This document shows positions 12,298-25,800 of a stretch of 64,000 bases of DNA, piece by piece; the first letter of the stretch is position 1; every line of letters starts with the position of its first letter. The notes under the pieces are model-generated. The model was given only the letters and a program-made list of their open reading frames with translations, searched no databases and was not told the origin of the DNA. The stretch is taken from assembly GCA_036571765.1 (NCBI GenBank), contig BROE01000019.1:2367684-2431683 (forward strand), given 5' to 3'. A program made the translations under genes and the position numbers. This stretch comes from Plecoglossus altivelis (Eukaryota; Chordata; Actinopteri; Osmeriformes; Plecoglossidae).

Positions 12298-12405
12298 CCT
12301 GTGAAAGAGAAGACAAACATCGACGGTTGAAGTTCTTTTTCTTTCGAGGTTTATCTAAAGCGACATCACTTGAAACCCACTTGTGACTTGCCCGCTTTGC
12401 ATCGA
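12298..12405 (-). other. slc43a2: slc43a2 non-coding first exon (5' end approximate)
   Basis: A strong donor in gene sense, CTTTCACAG/GTAAGC, lies at 12298, about 30 bases plus an exon length downstream of a TATA box. The acceptor at 11542 pairs with it. The transcription start near 12405 is inferred only from TATA spacing. Confidence 0.5.
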
Positions 12406-12428
12406 TACTCATGGGGCAGTTGAGCGCA

Positions 12429-12436
12429 ATTTTATA
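12429..12436 (-). promoter_or_regulatory. slc43a2: TATA box of slc43a2
   Basis: TATAAAAT reads on the minus strand about 30 nt upstream of the inferred first exon. Upstream sequence is GC-balanced and shows no coding potential. Confidence 0.45.
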
Positions 12437-12439
12437 CAG

Positions 12440-14050
12440 ACCGATTCTTAGCTCATGAAATATTCCTATTTGCCTATTGGCTCTTCATGGTCCTGGAACG
12501 ACCAATCGGCTCTCACTTCAACTGGTTTATGGGCAGCATGAGTCAAACGCGCCCCCGGAGACCCAAACGCACACTCCAGCTAATACCGCTTCTGGCCTCC
12601 TTTCACTCCTTCACTACCCCCTGTTCCCCTTTCCTCAGCATTACCCTACATGTTGATCTATTTAGGGAACATAACGACCACAAGATTAGGTCACTTCCAC
12701 CGGACGTTTTGCATTTAAAATGAATTTAAAATAAATACTGCGAATCAAATCACTGTTGATCAACTCAGCAACGGTGATATGAGCGGAAAGTCTATGCTTA
12801 TCACTGTACTCTGGGTGTCATTAACTAACCATTGTTTTCAGGTTTGAATGTTTGAAAACGGTTTAATTGTGGAGACTATTCTGAGATTGAAGTTTCGATA
12901 TGATATGGGCCCCCGGATCCCCACGGCCACCCTGATGTCAGTTTCGGTTCGCAGACAATTTTGTTTGTGTCGAATATGATAAGATAAGCTGTACTCCGAT
13001 TGGTCAACATCTGGTGCAACACAAACAGCTTGGTTTAGACATCTAAAACTATTGAGCCTCCCTAGTCTAATCCAATGTACTGTCTGCGTGTAGTCTACTG
13101 CCTTTGACACGTGTAGTTTAAACTAGTTCTTTGTAGAGGCTATAGGAGTCTGAATCTGCTATTTCTCTCAAGTGCGCACTACCTCTGCACGTGCAGGTGA
13201 CCGTCGTTCTCGCCGATGTGCGTACCGGCTACAACAGACAGTAACCGAGGGACACTGGACGGTCGCCATGGTAATGCCAAATGCCGTGAACGTGCGAGAG
13301 CCACCTGTAATTAGGTCATTACTCCCGTGAGACTTGAAGCTCACGGTCAGCTTGTGCGTGCCATCATCACAGTGTTTTTAGCAAGTAGGTGGCTGCACGC
13401 GCACATACACTACTACCAGGCTGGCAGGTGACAATAAACGAATCGTAAATATTCATAAATAATGCCATAAGATCATCATAAATAGATGGCAAATATTTCT
13501 TATATTAAACTTTTTCTGGCTCGTTGGAGCTATTATTCTTCCAGGGTTTTGGACGTTTTCAAAGCTGTGGAGGGAAACGAGCTGTATGTAGGCACTAGGG
13601 AGTAGCCTTTGACAGACTAACGCTGTCGACACTTACTGACTGTTCGACAGACGACCAGTCCATAGTCATTTGCGTTGGTTTTGAAATGATAATGTTGGCA
13701 GTAGATGATGAAAGACACGTTACGCCCATGTGGATCGTTTGATCATAGGTTGCATACTGGCGATGAATACTAGTCTTTATCATTCATTTCGGCTTTCATT
13801 TGTTGAGGAAATGACTGCAACAATCATATGTTTTGGGGTTGTTTGGGTTATTTAGTAGTAATACATTGTTGGAACAAGGGGCCTACATCGGAAACTTGTA
13901 ACAAGTTTGATTTATCTCCGACTTATGTGAACTATTCAAACAAACAGCAAAGAACCTTAAATTGCCTTGGACCTTTAGCGCCACCACAAGATTCTAAGTT
14001 GTAGGGAAAGCGAGGCGCGCCTCTGCCTGAGCACCGGAATGACCCACTCA
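12440..14050. other. Intergenic region between slc43a2 promoter and hephl1 3' end
   Basis: About 1.6 kb with no ORF matching a family I know, no splice-linked exons and no recognisable RNA gene. It contains several CACGTG-like and AT-rich stretches only. Confidence 0.6.
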
Positions 14051-14072
14051 GACAAGTGATGAAACATGACAT

Positions 14073-15141
14073 TTTATTGCACTTTAGAAATGACAAAATA
14101 AAAATTGCTTAAAGCTTAAGCCAAGAAATCATGTGAGAAAGTGCATCTATGTAGCCTACATTCTTCACCACTGAATTGACTGAATTATGAACTTCACTCA
14201 CCTTTCTACAATATTGTGTAACTGCAAGAATTGATTGGTTTGACAGTTGATTATATATCCTTGCTTACTACACAGACACAAATACAGTAGTATGCAATTG
14301 AATAAGATGTACAGTGCCTATAGAACGTACCCTTGAACATTCTAGCTTTTTGTTGACTCGCACGATTTTTGGTTGTTCACACAGCATACTCCACACTGCA
14401 GAAATGACATTCACAATATAAAAGTGGTAGGCCTATATTCGGATAAATCTTCCCGCACCTGAGTTAACGCGTTAATGCGACATCAGTAAATGACAGTTGT
14501 GAGTCTGATGGGTTGAATCTTGAACGACGGCGTTGTCTCACACCACCAAACAGGCCTGATGTGTTGCTCTGCGCACTTTCGCCGTAGAAACCTTTTTGGT
14601 TGTTGCTATAGCGTCCAACGGCCTTGTCTTTATTCAAAACAGTCTCGTTCTTTCTCGGTCATCCAGTTTAGGGAGACAGACTGATCTTAGTGGGCCGTAC
14701 ATCAACTTCACAACAATTGTCTTGACCGTGCTTTGTTTTTGTTAAAAATTTATTCCAATCTGTTGATAGGAGCTTGTCCACAACATTGTTCTTTTAAACA
14801 TTTGGTGCTGGTATGGTGTTTATGGTTAAATATAACCGTTCAAATGGACTACCCAGTTCAGAAACCGCAGAATTGACCCTGAAATCTTTGCAACGTAGGT
14901 TTATCTCCCACAAAAGAGGTGAACATTTCTTTTGACTGACTTAACTAGTACTACAACTATTGTAGTAATTCTAGTTTACAAGAACAAGAACAACTTATTT
15001 GAGGCAATGTGACTTTTTGAAAGTGAGTTTAGAGATGCTATAGGCACTGTACACTCAAAGTTGTCACCCTTGTACAGTAGTAATGTCACCCTTGTACAGT
15101 AGTAATTTCAACACACAAACAAATGCTAAAGTCCCAAGTGG
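14073..15141 (-). other. hephl1: hephl1 3' untranslated region
   Basis: Downstream of the hephl1 stop the minus strand has no further coding sequence. AATAAA signals read on the minus strand at 14749-14754 and 14073-14078, so the 3'UTR is probably 0.4-1.1 kb. A 22-bp sequence (TTGTCACCCTTGTACAGTAG and flank) is directly duplicated at 15061-15105. Confidence 0.5.
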
Positions 15142-15212
15142 CTAGTACAACACAGTCCAGACCAGTCCCAGTGCTAAGCCCAAAAGCAACGTAGCCATGG
15201 AAGCAAAACACC
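15142..15212 (-). other. hephl1: hephl1 last exon: hydrophobic C-terminal tail
   Basis: The exon starts after acceptor CCACACAG and reads GCFASMATLLLGLALG, then LVWTVLY and a TAG. The hydrophobic run ends at the stop codon, which fits a GPI-attachment signal or a minimal membrane anchor. Human HEPHL1 and HEPH are known as single-pass proteins with a cytoplasmic tail. Confidence 0.7.
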
Positions 15213-15471
15213 CTGTGTGGAGAAGAGAACAGAGGCAAGTGTGAAAGGCAAGTCAGTTCCCATGAATGAACCCAGTTTGTCACAGTTTCACACAACTAAC
15301 GTTAAAAACACAATGATTGAGCATCAACTTCATGTTTATTCATTAAAAACCTTTCATGAAACAAATAAAACATCTAACCTGTGGAGGAGTTTGCTGGAAG
15401 AAAGAAATATAAATTTGGCATTAGAGGAGGCTAGTGAGTCAACAGCCGATAATAACTGGCAAGCAGAGTGT

Positions 15472-15508
<37 letters not shown>

Positions 15509-16823
15509 CTGATAGTGAAAGTGGTCTCCATGCCAGAGTGGATGTGGTCTGAAACATGACAGTGAAGCAGCCACGTCCCAGGGTTCCCTGCTACCATCTC
15601 GATGGTCTGGAATGTTCCTGGGAACAGGTCAAACACATCTGCACGGTGGATGTGGTCCATCTGACACACACACACAAATACGCGGACAAATGTATGCACA
15701 CACACACACATCAACACATGCACGCAAAGAGGACGAACCGAAAGACAAGCACAGAAAAGAAATGAGGAGGGAGGGAAGGGAAGGGAACACAGTAGAAGTG
15801 GTTAGACGGACCTAATCAAACCATGATGCTCTGAGTCTCAAAGAGCAGCTTTCATACTCCAGCAGTGTTCTATCCATGAAGGAAGAGGGTTCAAGATGAT
15901 GGGAACTGTAGTCTATGAAAGTGCACACCCCCATCTGTGGGATGGAGACAGCACCTAGGGAGCCACAGCCCTGCCCTCAGAGTAACCCCCCAGGACTGTC
16001 CCGAACCATATTACGTAGGTCATTAATGCGTTAAGTTGTTAATTTTGTCTTTAGTCACATGTATATTTTTCGATTGTAACCCATTTCACTTTTAATTGGC
16101 ATTTTCAGTATGGTGGTGATGATGGTCATGATCGTGTTAGTTAGGCTCATGATGACGATCGGAATGATCAAGGTGGATCGTGATTGCAGCAGTTCTGGAG
16201 ATGGGAAGTGATTGTAATGATCGTGAAAGCTGAGGAGACAGATGGTGACAATGACAATGACGGTTTACCTTGTATGTGAAAGTCTCGGCATGGAAGTGAA
16301 CCGTGTGCATGTCCTGCTCATTCCCCATGCCCAGGAGATACCAGTCTACCAACTCCCCCCTGGTCATGGCCAAGCCTCGCAGGTTACCGTACAGTTTACC
16401 GTTTATACCTATCACACGCACACATGCCCACACGATGTGCAAAAACAAACAAATAGTAATGAGTTTTCATAAGGAACTACTTAACGTGATGAAAAAAAAC
16501 CCTCACATTGTCCACCTATCCATCCATTCAATCCTCCATCTATATTCATCCATCCATCCCTCTCCATCTCTCACCGTGCATGAGATTGCTCTCCGTGAAG
16601 CTCTCGTCCGAGGCGAGGTTGTCGGGGTCGGAGTCCAGGTAGGTCCTGATGTTGTCCTCCAGGTACCAGGACTGGTTCTCGTCAAAGATCAGGAAGAGCA
16701 AAGCAAACTCCCGCTGGACATCTGTCCTCCGCCTGTCCCCTCCCGCTCCCCCGGCCCCCAGCCCACTCAGAGTCCCCTTTCGGCACACCACCAAGGGCCC
16801 CAGCAGACCACTGTACATGTCCT

Positions 16824-16862
<39 letters not shown>

Positions 16863-19800
16863 TAGATAACGTACACACAAACACACACATTAGTGGCATA
16901 ACTTGCTGTGAAAACTGGTAACATGAAAGCCCTTGCATGAAATACTTGTGTTTGTGTGTGTGTGTGTGTGTACTTTGATGAAATCCACAGAGGAGTAGTA
17001 GACGTAAGAGATGCAGTTAGGGTCTGAGAGCCCTGGGCCTGACGACTCTGGGACATCCCACCGGAACTCTGTAATGAAGCCTGACAGGAGACACACATTA
17101 TATATATACACTGTACATAATATATAATGTATATATCAAATATATACCTGTAGATCATTATAGGAAGAATGTTATATAATTTACACATCTAGTTATAGAA
17201 TGTTTACTATTTTATACGAAAGTGGAAAAAGTGAACTCACACAAACGATAATGCATACTAAGACACACAGAGACTTTCGCAAAAATAGCCTGAGCAGAAA
17301 CGCACACACGAGAGTATTGAGAGCAGTAGTTGAATGCGTCCCTGGATGCCTGTGCCTCTCTCTCACCTGGTTCCACAGGAGTGCGTGTGTCGCTGGTCTT
17401 GATGCCATGGGCATAGATAGAGTAGGGCCGTCTGGCGTTGTTCCTGAAGGTGATCAGAATCTGCTCCCCGACCTCTGCTCTGATAATGGGGCCTGGAGGA
17501 CAGAAGCACAAACAACGATGGACAGAACGTAGACGATCCATCTCCTCCAACGTTACTTTGTTGCCGTGAGATGAGTGACGCCTGTTGATTCAAAGCAAAC
17601 CTACCCATTATTCCCAAGTGTTCCTGGTCTGGCTGTCGTTTCAGCTGTGTGCTGAAGGTGGCATCGGTGTACTCTCTGTAAATAACTTTCTTATAACGTG
17701 ACCCTATCAGCCGCTTGCTTCTCACCACAAAGATGTTTCCTGGACTAGGGACATGAAATACACAAAAAACAGGTAACAAAATACCAAAAGTCCTTGACTG
17801 TTTCTTGGAATATTAAAAAGGCCACATCCCAGACTGATTGCCATCTTGGCTAGATTCATTTCCATTGTCCTAGCAAGCTCCCAGACAGACAGTCACTGAG
17901 GCGAAAGATGGAAGATCTGAATAAAAGGCCAATAGTTTCAATGAAACACAAAAACAATGTTGCTTTCGTCTCACACACACACACGCACAGCAGATCACCT
18001 GTTGTCCAGGGTAGCCTGGTGTTTGTCCAGCTCCCAGGAACGGGTAGGTGAGTAGTCCCACTCCACCTCCTCGGTGCTGATGAAGTACTGGACCACGGCC
18101 GAGGGACGCATGTGTGCCGGTGTGTGTGTGAGGTTTCTCCCAGGGCAATCTGCCACAGAGTACTGCTGTCTCATTCCAGCCATGTAATGGTCCGTCACCC
18201 TGCAGCTCACCTCATGCACACCTGGATACAGCGGGTTGGGGGGAGGTGGGGGTGTGGCCAGAGGAAAGTGGTCAAAGGTCACACACCCTAGTCGCAGTCA
18301 CATACTCCTAGATGAGAGCTCATTGTGGTTTTTGGAAGTGGAGAAGCCATTGTTTGGATATCATCTCCTTCGTCTATGTTGACACCACATTGTCTGACTT
18401 GAGGTTCAAGTTGTCTACACGGAGACTATAAATCAACTTAAGAGGACAGCAGAGTTTATTTGGATCTCTGGTTTTGGCTCGCCTTTCCTGAAATCAACAA
18501 CGTACTGTAAAGTTTAGAGTCACGCATTTCCGGTTTTCAAGTGTTTAGAGGTTAAACGGATGTGATGGTTCTTGGGTCTGTTTATCCTGACTGGCAGCTG
18601 CAAGTAAATGCTTTTGTTTCTATTGTGAAGTACTGAGGTCATGACCTTGACAAATGCATGTGCTGACCCAACTCAGACTCCAAATCATCTTACATGTGCT
18701 GTGTGACATCTACTGTGTAACCAACAAGAAGAGGGAGAGGCCATTTGAGCCAGATGACAGTTCACAGCCAACAGGATGCCTTCAGTCACGGCAAACTATT
18801 ATGGATTCCATGTTTGGCAGGGTGTGTGTTTATCTGCGTGAGTGTGGATTGTGTCTGGGTTCTGAAATGACTGTGAAGGTGTGTATGCGTGTCTGTTTAT
18901 GTGTGCAGACCAAATAATAACTGACCAGCTGTTTGTGCATTCATGGTCACAGTAGCCGTGGTGTGAGGGAACAGTTTGAGTGTGTCCCGGGTTGTGCCCT
19001 GCCATTGGAAGGTGTTTCCCTGGAAGTAAATCCCATGTATGTCTGTCTCGGTTCCCAGACCAAAGGTGTACCACACAACCTTGTCCCCGGAGCACAGCTC
19101 CAGGCCAGGTAGGTTCCCGTACATAAACCCATTCACTGCTGTGACACAGAAAGATAAACAGAGTTGGCTATCAGTCACTGAGAACACAAACAAGATACAA
19201 ATAGAGACACTGACAAAAAAACACCAGAAGCAGTCAATATAAGATTGCAAAAATCAGCAATCGACAAATGTTCATATTACACCTGGTATTGCGTTGAATG
19301 CTTTTTAAGGGTTGTCTGAGGATTGTGACCAACCACCCCTCTTGCTGTCACACACACAAAGTCCCTCTAAGGTCGTGTTGAGAAAGTACCGTGCATCTTG
19401 TTGCTTTCCAGAAAGTTCTCATCCTCTGGGTTGGACTCGTTCGTTCCGTAAGCATCAATGTTGGCTTGGAGATACCAGCTCAGGTTCTCATCCATAATGG
19501 AAAACAGCAGAAACATCTCCTTATCGACTCCTCTCTGTCAAAACACACACAAACATCTACTTGGGAAAAAGTACACACCTGTACTCTTCCAGTAGGTAAA
19601 TACAGCCATCTTGGAAAGCAAACTAGTGGACCTGGTGCTGTACCTGTATGCCTGAACCTCCCAGGGTTCCTTTCCTGCACACCAGCAGGGGTCCGACCAG
19701 GCCAGAGTTGGTGTCCTGGATGGGGTCACAGGCAGAGTAGTACAAGTATGGGATACAGGGGGGATCGGAGGGCGAGGGCCCCTCCAACACCTGCCAGCTG

Positions 19801-22800
19801 TAGGTGAAGGTCTGGCCTGGGAGAACTTGGGAGCCAGGCTTATCAGCTCCTGATGGACACACACACACACAGGAGGAGCAAGGACGGATTCACAACTAAT
19901 AGGCTACAGAACCGAAATATTTGAGTGTGAGTGGGCGCATGTAGGTGTGTAAGAGAGTGTGTGTTGTTTCGGACCATCCTGGTAGCTGGTGCCCTGGAAG
20001 CGTTTCTCAAACTGCAGGCCGTGTGGCTGGATACTGTAGTTCCGGTCCGCCTTGTTCATGAACGTCACCTGGAGAGTGTCCCCGACCTCAGCCCTCAACA
20101 CAGGCCCTGGGTACCAGACAGCACGTTAGATGCTGTAGTTACAAACGGAGCCGTCGAGGGACAGGGAGAGGGGTAGAAAGCCAGGAGGAGAGAGCTAGAG
20201 AGGCAGAGAGACAGCCATCTGCAGACACGGCAGGAAAGGTGGCCCATTGGTGGGACTCACCCAGCAGGCCCAGATGAAGGGATTCAGGCGTCACCGGCTT
20301 CCTGACGGAGAAAGTGTCGTCTGTGTAGGCCCGGTACACCACCTTGCTGTAAATGCCTCCAAGCCTGCCTTCTGTCTTGCCGAAAAACACTTCAGAAGAC
20401 TGAGCTGGAGGGGGGGGGGGGGAGGGGGGAAGAGGGCGCGTTTATAACCGAGTCTCTTCATAGCCCTTGGATAAGTTTGCTGGATGGAATGTCTCACAAC
20501 AGCGACATAGGGCAGAGTCAACGGCCAGGCTAGGTGGAAAGGTCTACACTACCTCACCTGACCTCTCTATTGCACTTTGCACCCTAGAAACTACTGAACA
20601 TCATCAAGATAATCCACAGTCACGGTTGTATTCACACACAGGATCAGTACTTTCCATGAAAACTATGTGTACCTTTCCCCCTCCGTGAGCGATATGTTGT
20701 TTATCTCGTCCCTTCCTGACGGAGCGTAGGCCCACAGGACTTGCTCAGCTGCCAGGTGGTACTTCCGCACTTGGCCACTAGGAGGAGTCCCTGAGGTCCC
20801 GTCTTCCATTCCACAGGATGATACGTTATAGAAGGCTTGCATCCCAGCTGGACGACAGAACACAACCACGCGCGCATACGCACGTACACACGAACACAAA
20901 CATCCCAGAGGGAAGTAAGGAACAGTGACACAGGAGCCATTATAAAACCTGTATTTAACAACTTCAGGGAACACTTATAATGTTGATGACCCACAGGAAG
21001 GCTTGGCTAGCAGAACCAGGGCCCCAGTCGATGTCATAGGGCTCAGGAAGCATCTCAGGAGGACGCAAGAGCTCCGAGGAGAGCAAGTGATTTCCCCATT
21101 CCCATTTTTGAGCAATTACTGACCCGAATTCCTTCTGGTCTAATTACATTCTCCTTTCAAGATCTGCTAACTATGCAAAGTCAGGTCATAGACGATGACA
21201 TGCAAGATCATGTACGATGACATGCAAGGTCATGTACGACGACGTGCAAGATCATGTACGATGACATGCAAGGTCATGTACGACGACGTGCAAGGAAGTG
21301 ACGCAGCATTCCAAGGTGAGGAAATATGGCTGCCATTTCCTAAACTCAGCATTATTGATCTTTCAGATGGTCGACGTCTGCTTCTCTCACCTCTTGGATA
21401 AGTGTTCTGAAAGAACATCCTGCACTGGACTCAAATCAAAGGGGAGATGGGGAAGAGCCAATTCAAAACCCTGCCTAGGGCATCACATTAGCTTGGTCTG
21501 GCATGTCTCGACATGTCAGGTAAAAGGTATGGAGCGTCTGCGTTATCTTTGAAAGAGGGAGGGGAAGATGTGCTGCTAACCATGGGGCATTGTGTCAAAA
21601 ATACAAAGGACTTGTCTTGGCAGAGTCCAGAAGGATCCGTGAGCGGCATAGAAAAATGGGATTGATGGTGAGACCAGACTTTTGGATTTTTTTGTTTTTG
21701 CAACCACAACACATTCTTCTCAGTCAGAGGTTCGGCCAAGGGTCAAGGGTCAGCGGTCTTACCCTGCAGGTGGTCGTTGACTTGGCAGCTCAGCAGCCAC
21801 TTTCCCGTCGCCAGGGGAACCATCTCGGTGGTGACGAAGGAGGCCGGGAACAGGCTGACGGTGTCGCCGCGGTGACCGCGGTCCAAAAGCGTGCTTCCCT
21901 GGAAGTAGGCGGTGTGAATGTCCACCTCGTTGCCCATCCCAAACAGGTGCACGGCCACACGACGGAACTGGCACAACTCGATGCCAGGCAGGTTACCGTA
22001 CACATACCCGTTGATAGCTGTCAGAGGCCAGAGAAGAAGAGAGAGGAAGAGGATACTCAATGCTTGTCAAGCTAGGTGTGTGACAGAATTGTAACGGTGG
22101 GCCGTGTCCATGTCAATATCAACTGCGGTCACCAATGAGTGGAAAAGAAGGAATTAAAGCCTGCATCAAGCTGTTCAGTGTCTTTTTTGGATCAGATACT
22201 TCATACCACTGACTGATAAAGGGTGGATGAGGGTAAAGATGGAAGGCCCTTGGATTCAGTTTAGCAATCGAAACTATCATGGAATCTGCAGGACTACAAG
22301 ACCCACCATGCATCAAGTTTGACTCCATAAAGTCTGGGTCTTCCTCGTCGACTCCTTCCGGATCAGAGCAGAAGGTGCGGATGTTCTCCTCCTGGTACCA
22401 GCTCATGGATTCATCTGTCACTGTGAACATCAGGAACAGGAACTGGTCCACATCTATGCGCTCGGGTTCTGGCCTGGTCTGGCCATCTCCAGGTACAAGA
22501 CTGTCCCTCAAGATTCCTGGTTAAACACAAAATGTCTTTTAAAAACATCATGTCATTCTAACATCTTAGATTGGGAGATCATGACCTGATTTTATATCTG
22601 GAACTGGGAAAAGGGAGTTGCTGTCAAATCCATTCATCTAATTGATGCATCCGACCTAGGTCCTGTATTGTGTATACCTCGCCTCCTACTACACACAGCC
22701 CACCTTTCTTGCAGGTGAACAGTCCCCCTACGAGTCCAGAGGAGATCTCCCTCGGGGCGTTCAAGTGGGAGTGGTAGACCCAGGTTAGGCAGCTGGCGTC

Positions 22801-25800
22801 CCCCTCCGTAGGGGCGTATTCTGGCCTCACGTCCCAGCGGTAGGTGTAACTGCCACCCGGAGGCACGTGGTCATCATTTTTTAGCTTGCCGGAGGTCCCG
22901 TCTGGGTACAGCGCCCCTAGTGGACAAACGCATGCCGTATTTTACTAGAAAAGACATATAACCATGGATGTATAGGAGCTGGGCTACTGTAAAAGGATGA
23001 AGACAAAGGAGGGGACATCAACTTGTTTCAGTCCATGCAGTCAACAAGGATGAGCAAAAGTTGTAGTAAAAAGTCACTTTTTAATCATGTAATAATGCTA
23101 AATGTCTCCTTAGAAAAAATGAAAACAATCCTTACTACAATTGAATCAAAAATATTTTGGGAAAAAACGAACGACAACCAGAAATAAGTCTTTTTAACAA
23201 AAACATGAAACCCTTTTTACTCATCTTTGACAGAAGGGGGGGGGGGTTCGGTGCCCACTACAGTCTCTCTGAATAGTTTCTTTGAAGTGTTAAATGTCTT
23301 TAAAATACAACACTTTTCCTGCCTTGTGAATAGGTCCCCATGGATTGAGATAAGGAACTGTCAGGTCAAGGGTTCAGACCCTAACAAGAAGGTTGGAGTA
23401 TTGTGACCAGTTTCCTATCCAGGATTATAGCTCTTTTGGCTCATCATAATATGGAAAGATACTACACTAAAATACTTATTCCCGGACATCATCCTAAAAC
23501 ACTTCAATCAGTAAATCTTTCATTACTTAAGGATGTTGTGGGACAATAACTGTAGCATTATGGGTACTTCAAAATTCACTTGTGTAAGTGTGCTCCATAA
23601 AACAGACCAATGACCTCACAGCACAGAAGGTCCTGAAACAACCTTTGAATTCTTATCTAGTCACATGATGCAGCTTAGCACTTGAAAGATGTACAGAAGT
23701 GCGTGACGAGACCCAGCATGTGTTGTTTTAACTGTCACGTATCAGGAAGCATTCAGAAAGCCAGCTTGAAAGCCAAATCCTTGTTTTTATTACTCACAGA
23801 CAGGGGATCTTAGGGATGGATATCCTGTTGGATCTTAACACTTTCCTAGACACAATCCAGAAACTAGCGGGAGTAATTGTAGTCCGGATGACAGGAAAAT
23901 ACATTTCTAAATGAGGGCATCATTTCCAGCAGTAAATCTATCTTAAGAAAATGGCCTTTGAATGCCTTTGTTGAGCTCTCCCTCTTCTCCCATTCTTGTG
24001 GATATGAATTGCCTTTCTTGTAGTCTGTTCCACAGCGGTATCAATGTTATGTAAATGGATTCCTGTCTGGATTTCTGACTCTGGCAAAAGGGCCCAATTT
24101 CTAAAGCCAATGAAGGTCACAGAGGAACTAAACCTGACGTATCTGAAGGCAGACTAGTAAAAGGGCAGAGCGTTTGTGGACACGGAGATGTAAAGAAATG
24201 AGGAAACCATATCCACTGCAGTGGCATCCAAACATCTTGGGGTCCCTTGTGGGTCAAAGGACTTGACAACATTCCTGCCATGTATTGTGACAATTCTGAA
24301 AGAAGACCTTTTCCCACACCTAACTAGGATGGAAATGGAGCAGTATCGCTTGCGCTGCACCAGGAAATGCACCATAGGAAAGAGTGTGTATATTGTTTTA
24401 ACAGTCATTTGAGAAGATGGTCAGTGTGATAGATAATAATAGAAAAGTGTGTGTTTGTACAGATGTGGGCCTATGTTGGTGTGTAAGTTGAAGTATCATA
24501 CCCTCTGAGTCCTTCTCGTAGAAGACGCCGTGGGGGTGCATGGAATAGTTCCTGGATGCAAAGTTCTTCAGGTGCACCACTATGACGTCACCAACCTCTG
24601 CCTTCAGAATTGGTCCCAGGAAACCCAGCCAAGCTGGCCGGGGGGTCTCTTGGCTGTACGAGGGACTTGTGTACTGCCGGTACATAGCCTTTTTATACAC
24701 TCGGCCAATACGATGGGGTCCTGGTTCCAGGAACACAGAGGCATGTCTGACAGACAAGGACACAGAGAGAGGAAAACACACACACACACACAAAGAGAGA
24801 GACAGAGAAATAAAGAAACAGACAGAATAACCGAATGGAGGTTACAGAGGGAGAGAACTGACATCAAAAAGTCAATTTACAGCTCGTCTTTCTCCATATC
24901 TCCAGGCCTGCTACAAAGGGAAAACACTGTCAACCGATCAAGGCAATGAGGTTGAACAAGGGGGAGCCTATGGCCACCAGGGGGCCACTTGGGAATTGCC
25001 CGAACTTCATGACTCAGCCCATATAACTCGTAAGGACTGAGTCATCGTGTCTGACTGAAAACAGCCTGTGTCAGGCCTCAGCTACAGAACAGTGTCAGAG
25101 TCAACCATAGTATTGAGAGGGCGCATGTCTCACACAGATGCACGCTGTTAGAGTAATCAGTTCACTTCCCTGCTCCACTAACTCAGGTGCACTTAAGACA
25201 GTCACTCCCAGCAAAGTCATGTCAATGTCGTGCTGACAACTCCGAGGATGTCTGATTGATCCTTTGCTATGCTGAGCTCGTTTTAGCTTGCGACCGTGCC
25301 TCCGCTTGCCCTGTCTTATACCTAGACGCTGTGACCTCAACCTCGTCTGTCCCGTGGAACCTGAGCTTGCCCTTACCTTCATCAACCGGTCTGCCCCCCG
25401 CCAGATTTGCTCGTGAATTGACGACCCTTTCGGATATCCTCCCCCGCTCTAACGATCTATGTATGACCCCAGCTTCACTACACCCAATAAAACTTGTATT
25501 TGTTGTTATAGAAAATGATCTTCTTTAAGATGTTGATAATACCATTTGACCTGAAAGTTATTGCTTGGGTTTTGAACTTTCTGTTCAGCTGGAATAATCT
25601 TTGGCCTAAGGAAGTATTGCTTAAGTTTCCACTTGCTGATTGGTTGTCTAACTTGACTGTTTGGCCCCGGTGGTTTTGCCCATGCAGCAGGGATTCTCAA
25701 ACACAAGCTTCTCTTTCCTGTTCTAAGCTCTGCCTTTAGTGTTGAACATCTGTGTTAAGTTCTACAGCCGTGCCCTTCTCTCATAACATTGTAGAGTTCG

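Noticed and set aside
17098..17150. AT-rich inverted repeats (TATATA clusters) as a possible promoter or hairpin
   Set aside because: Lies inside a hephl1 intron, simple TA composition explains the symmetry.
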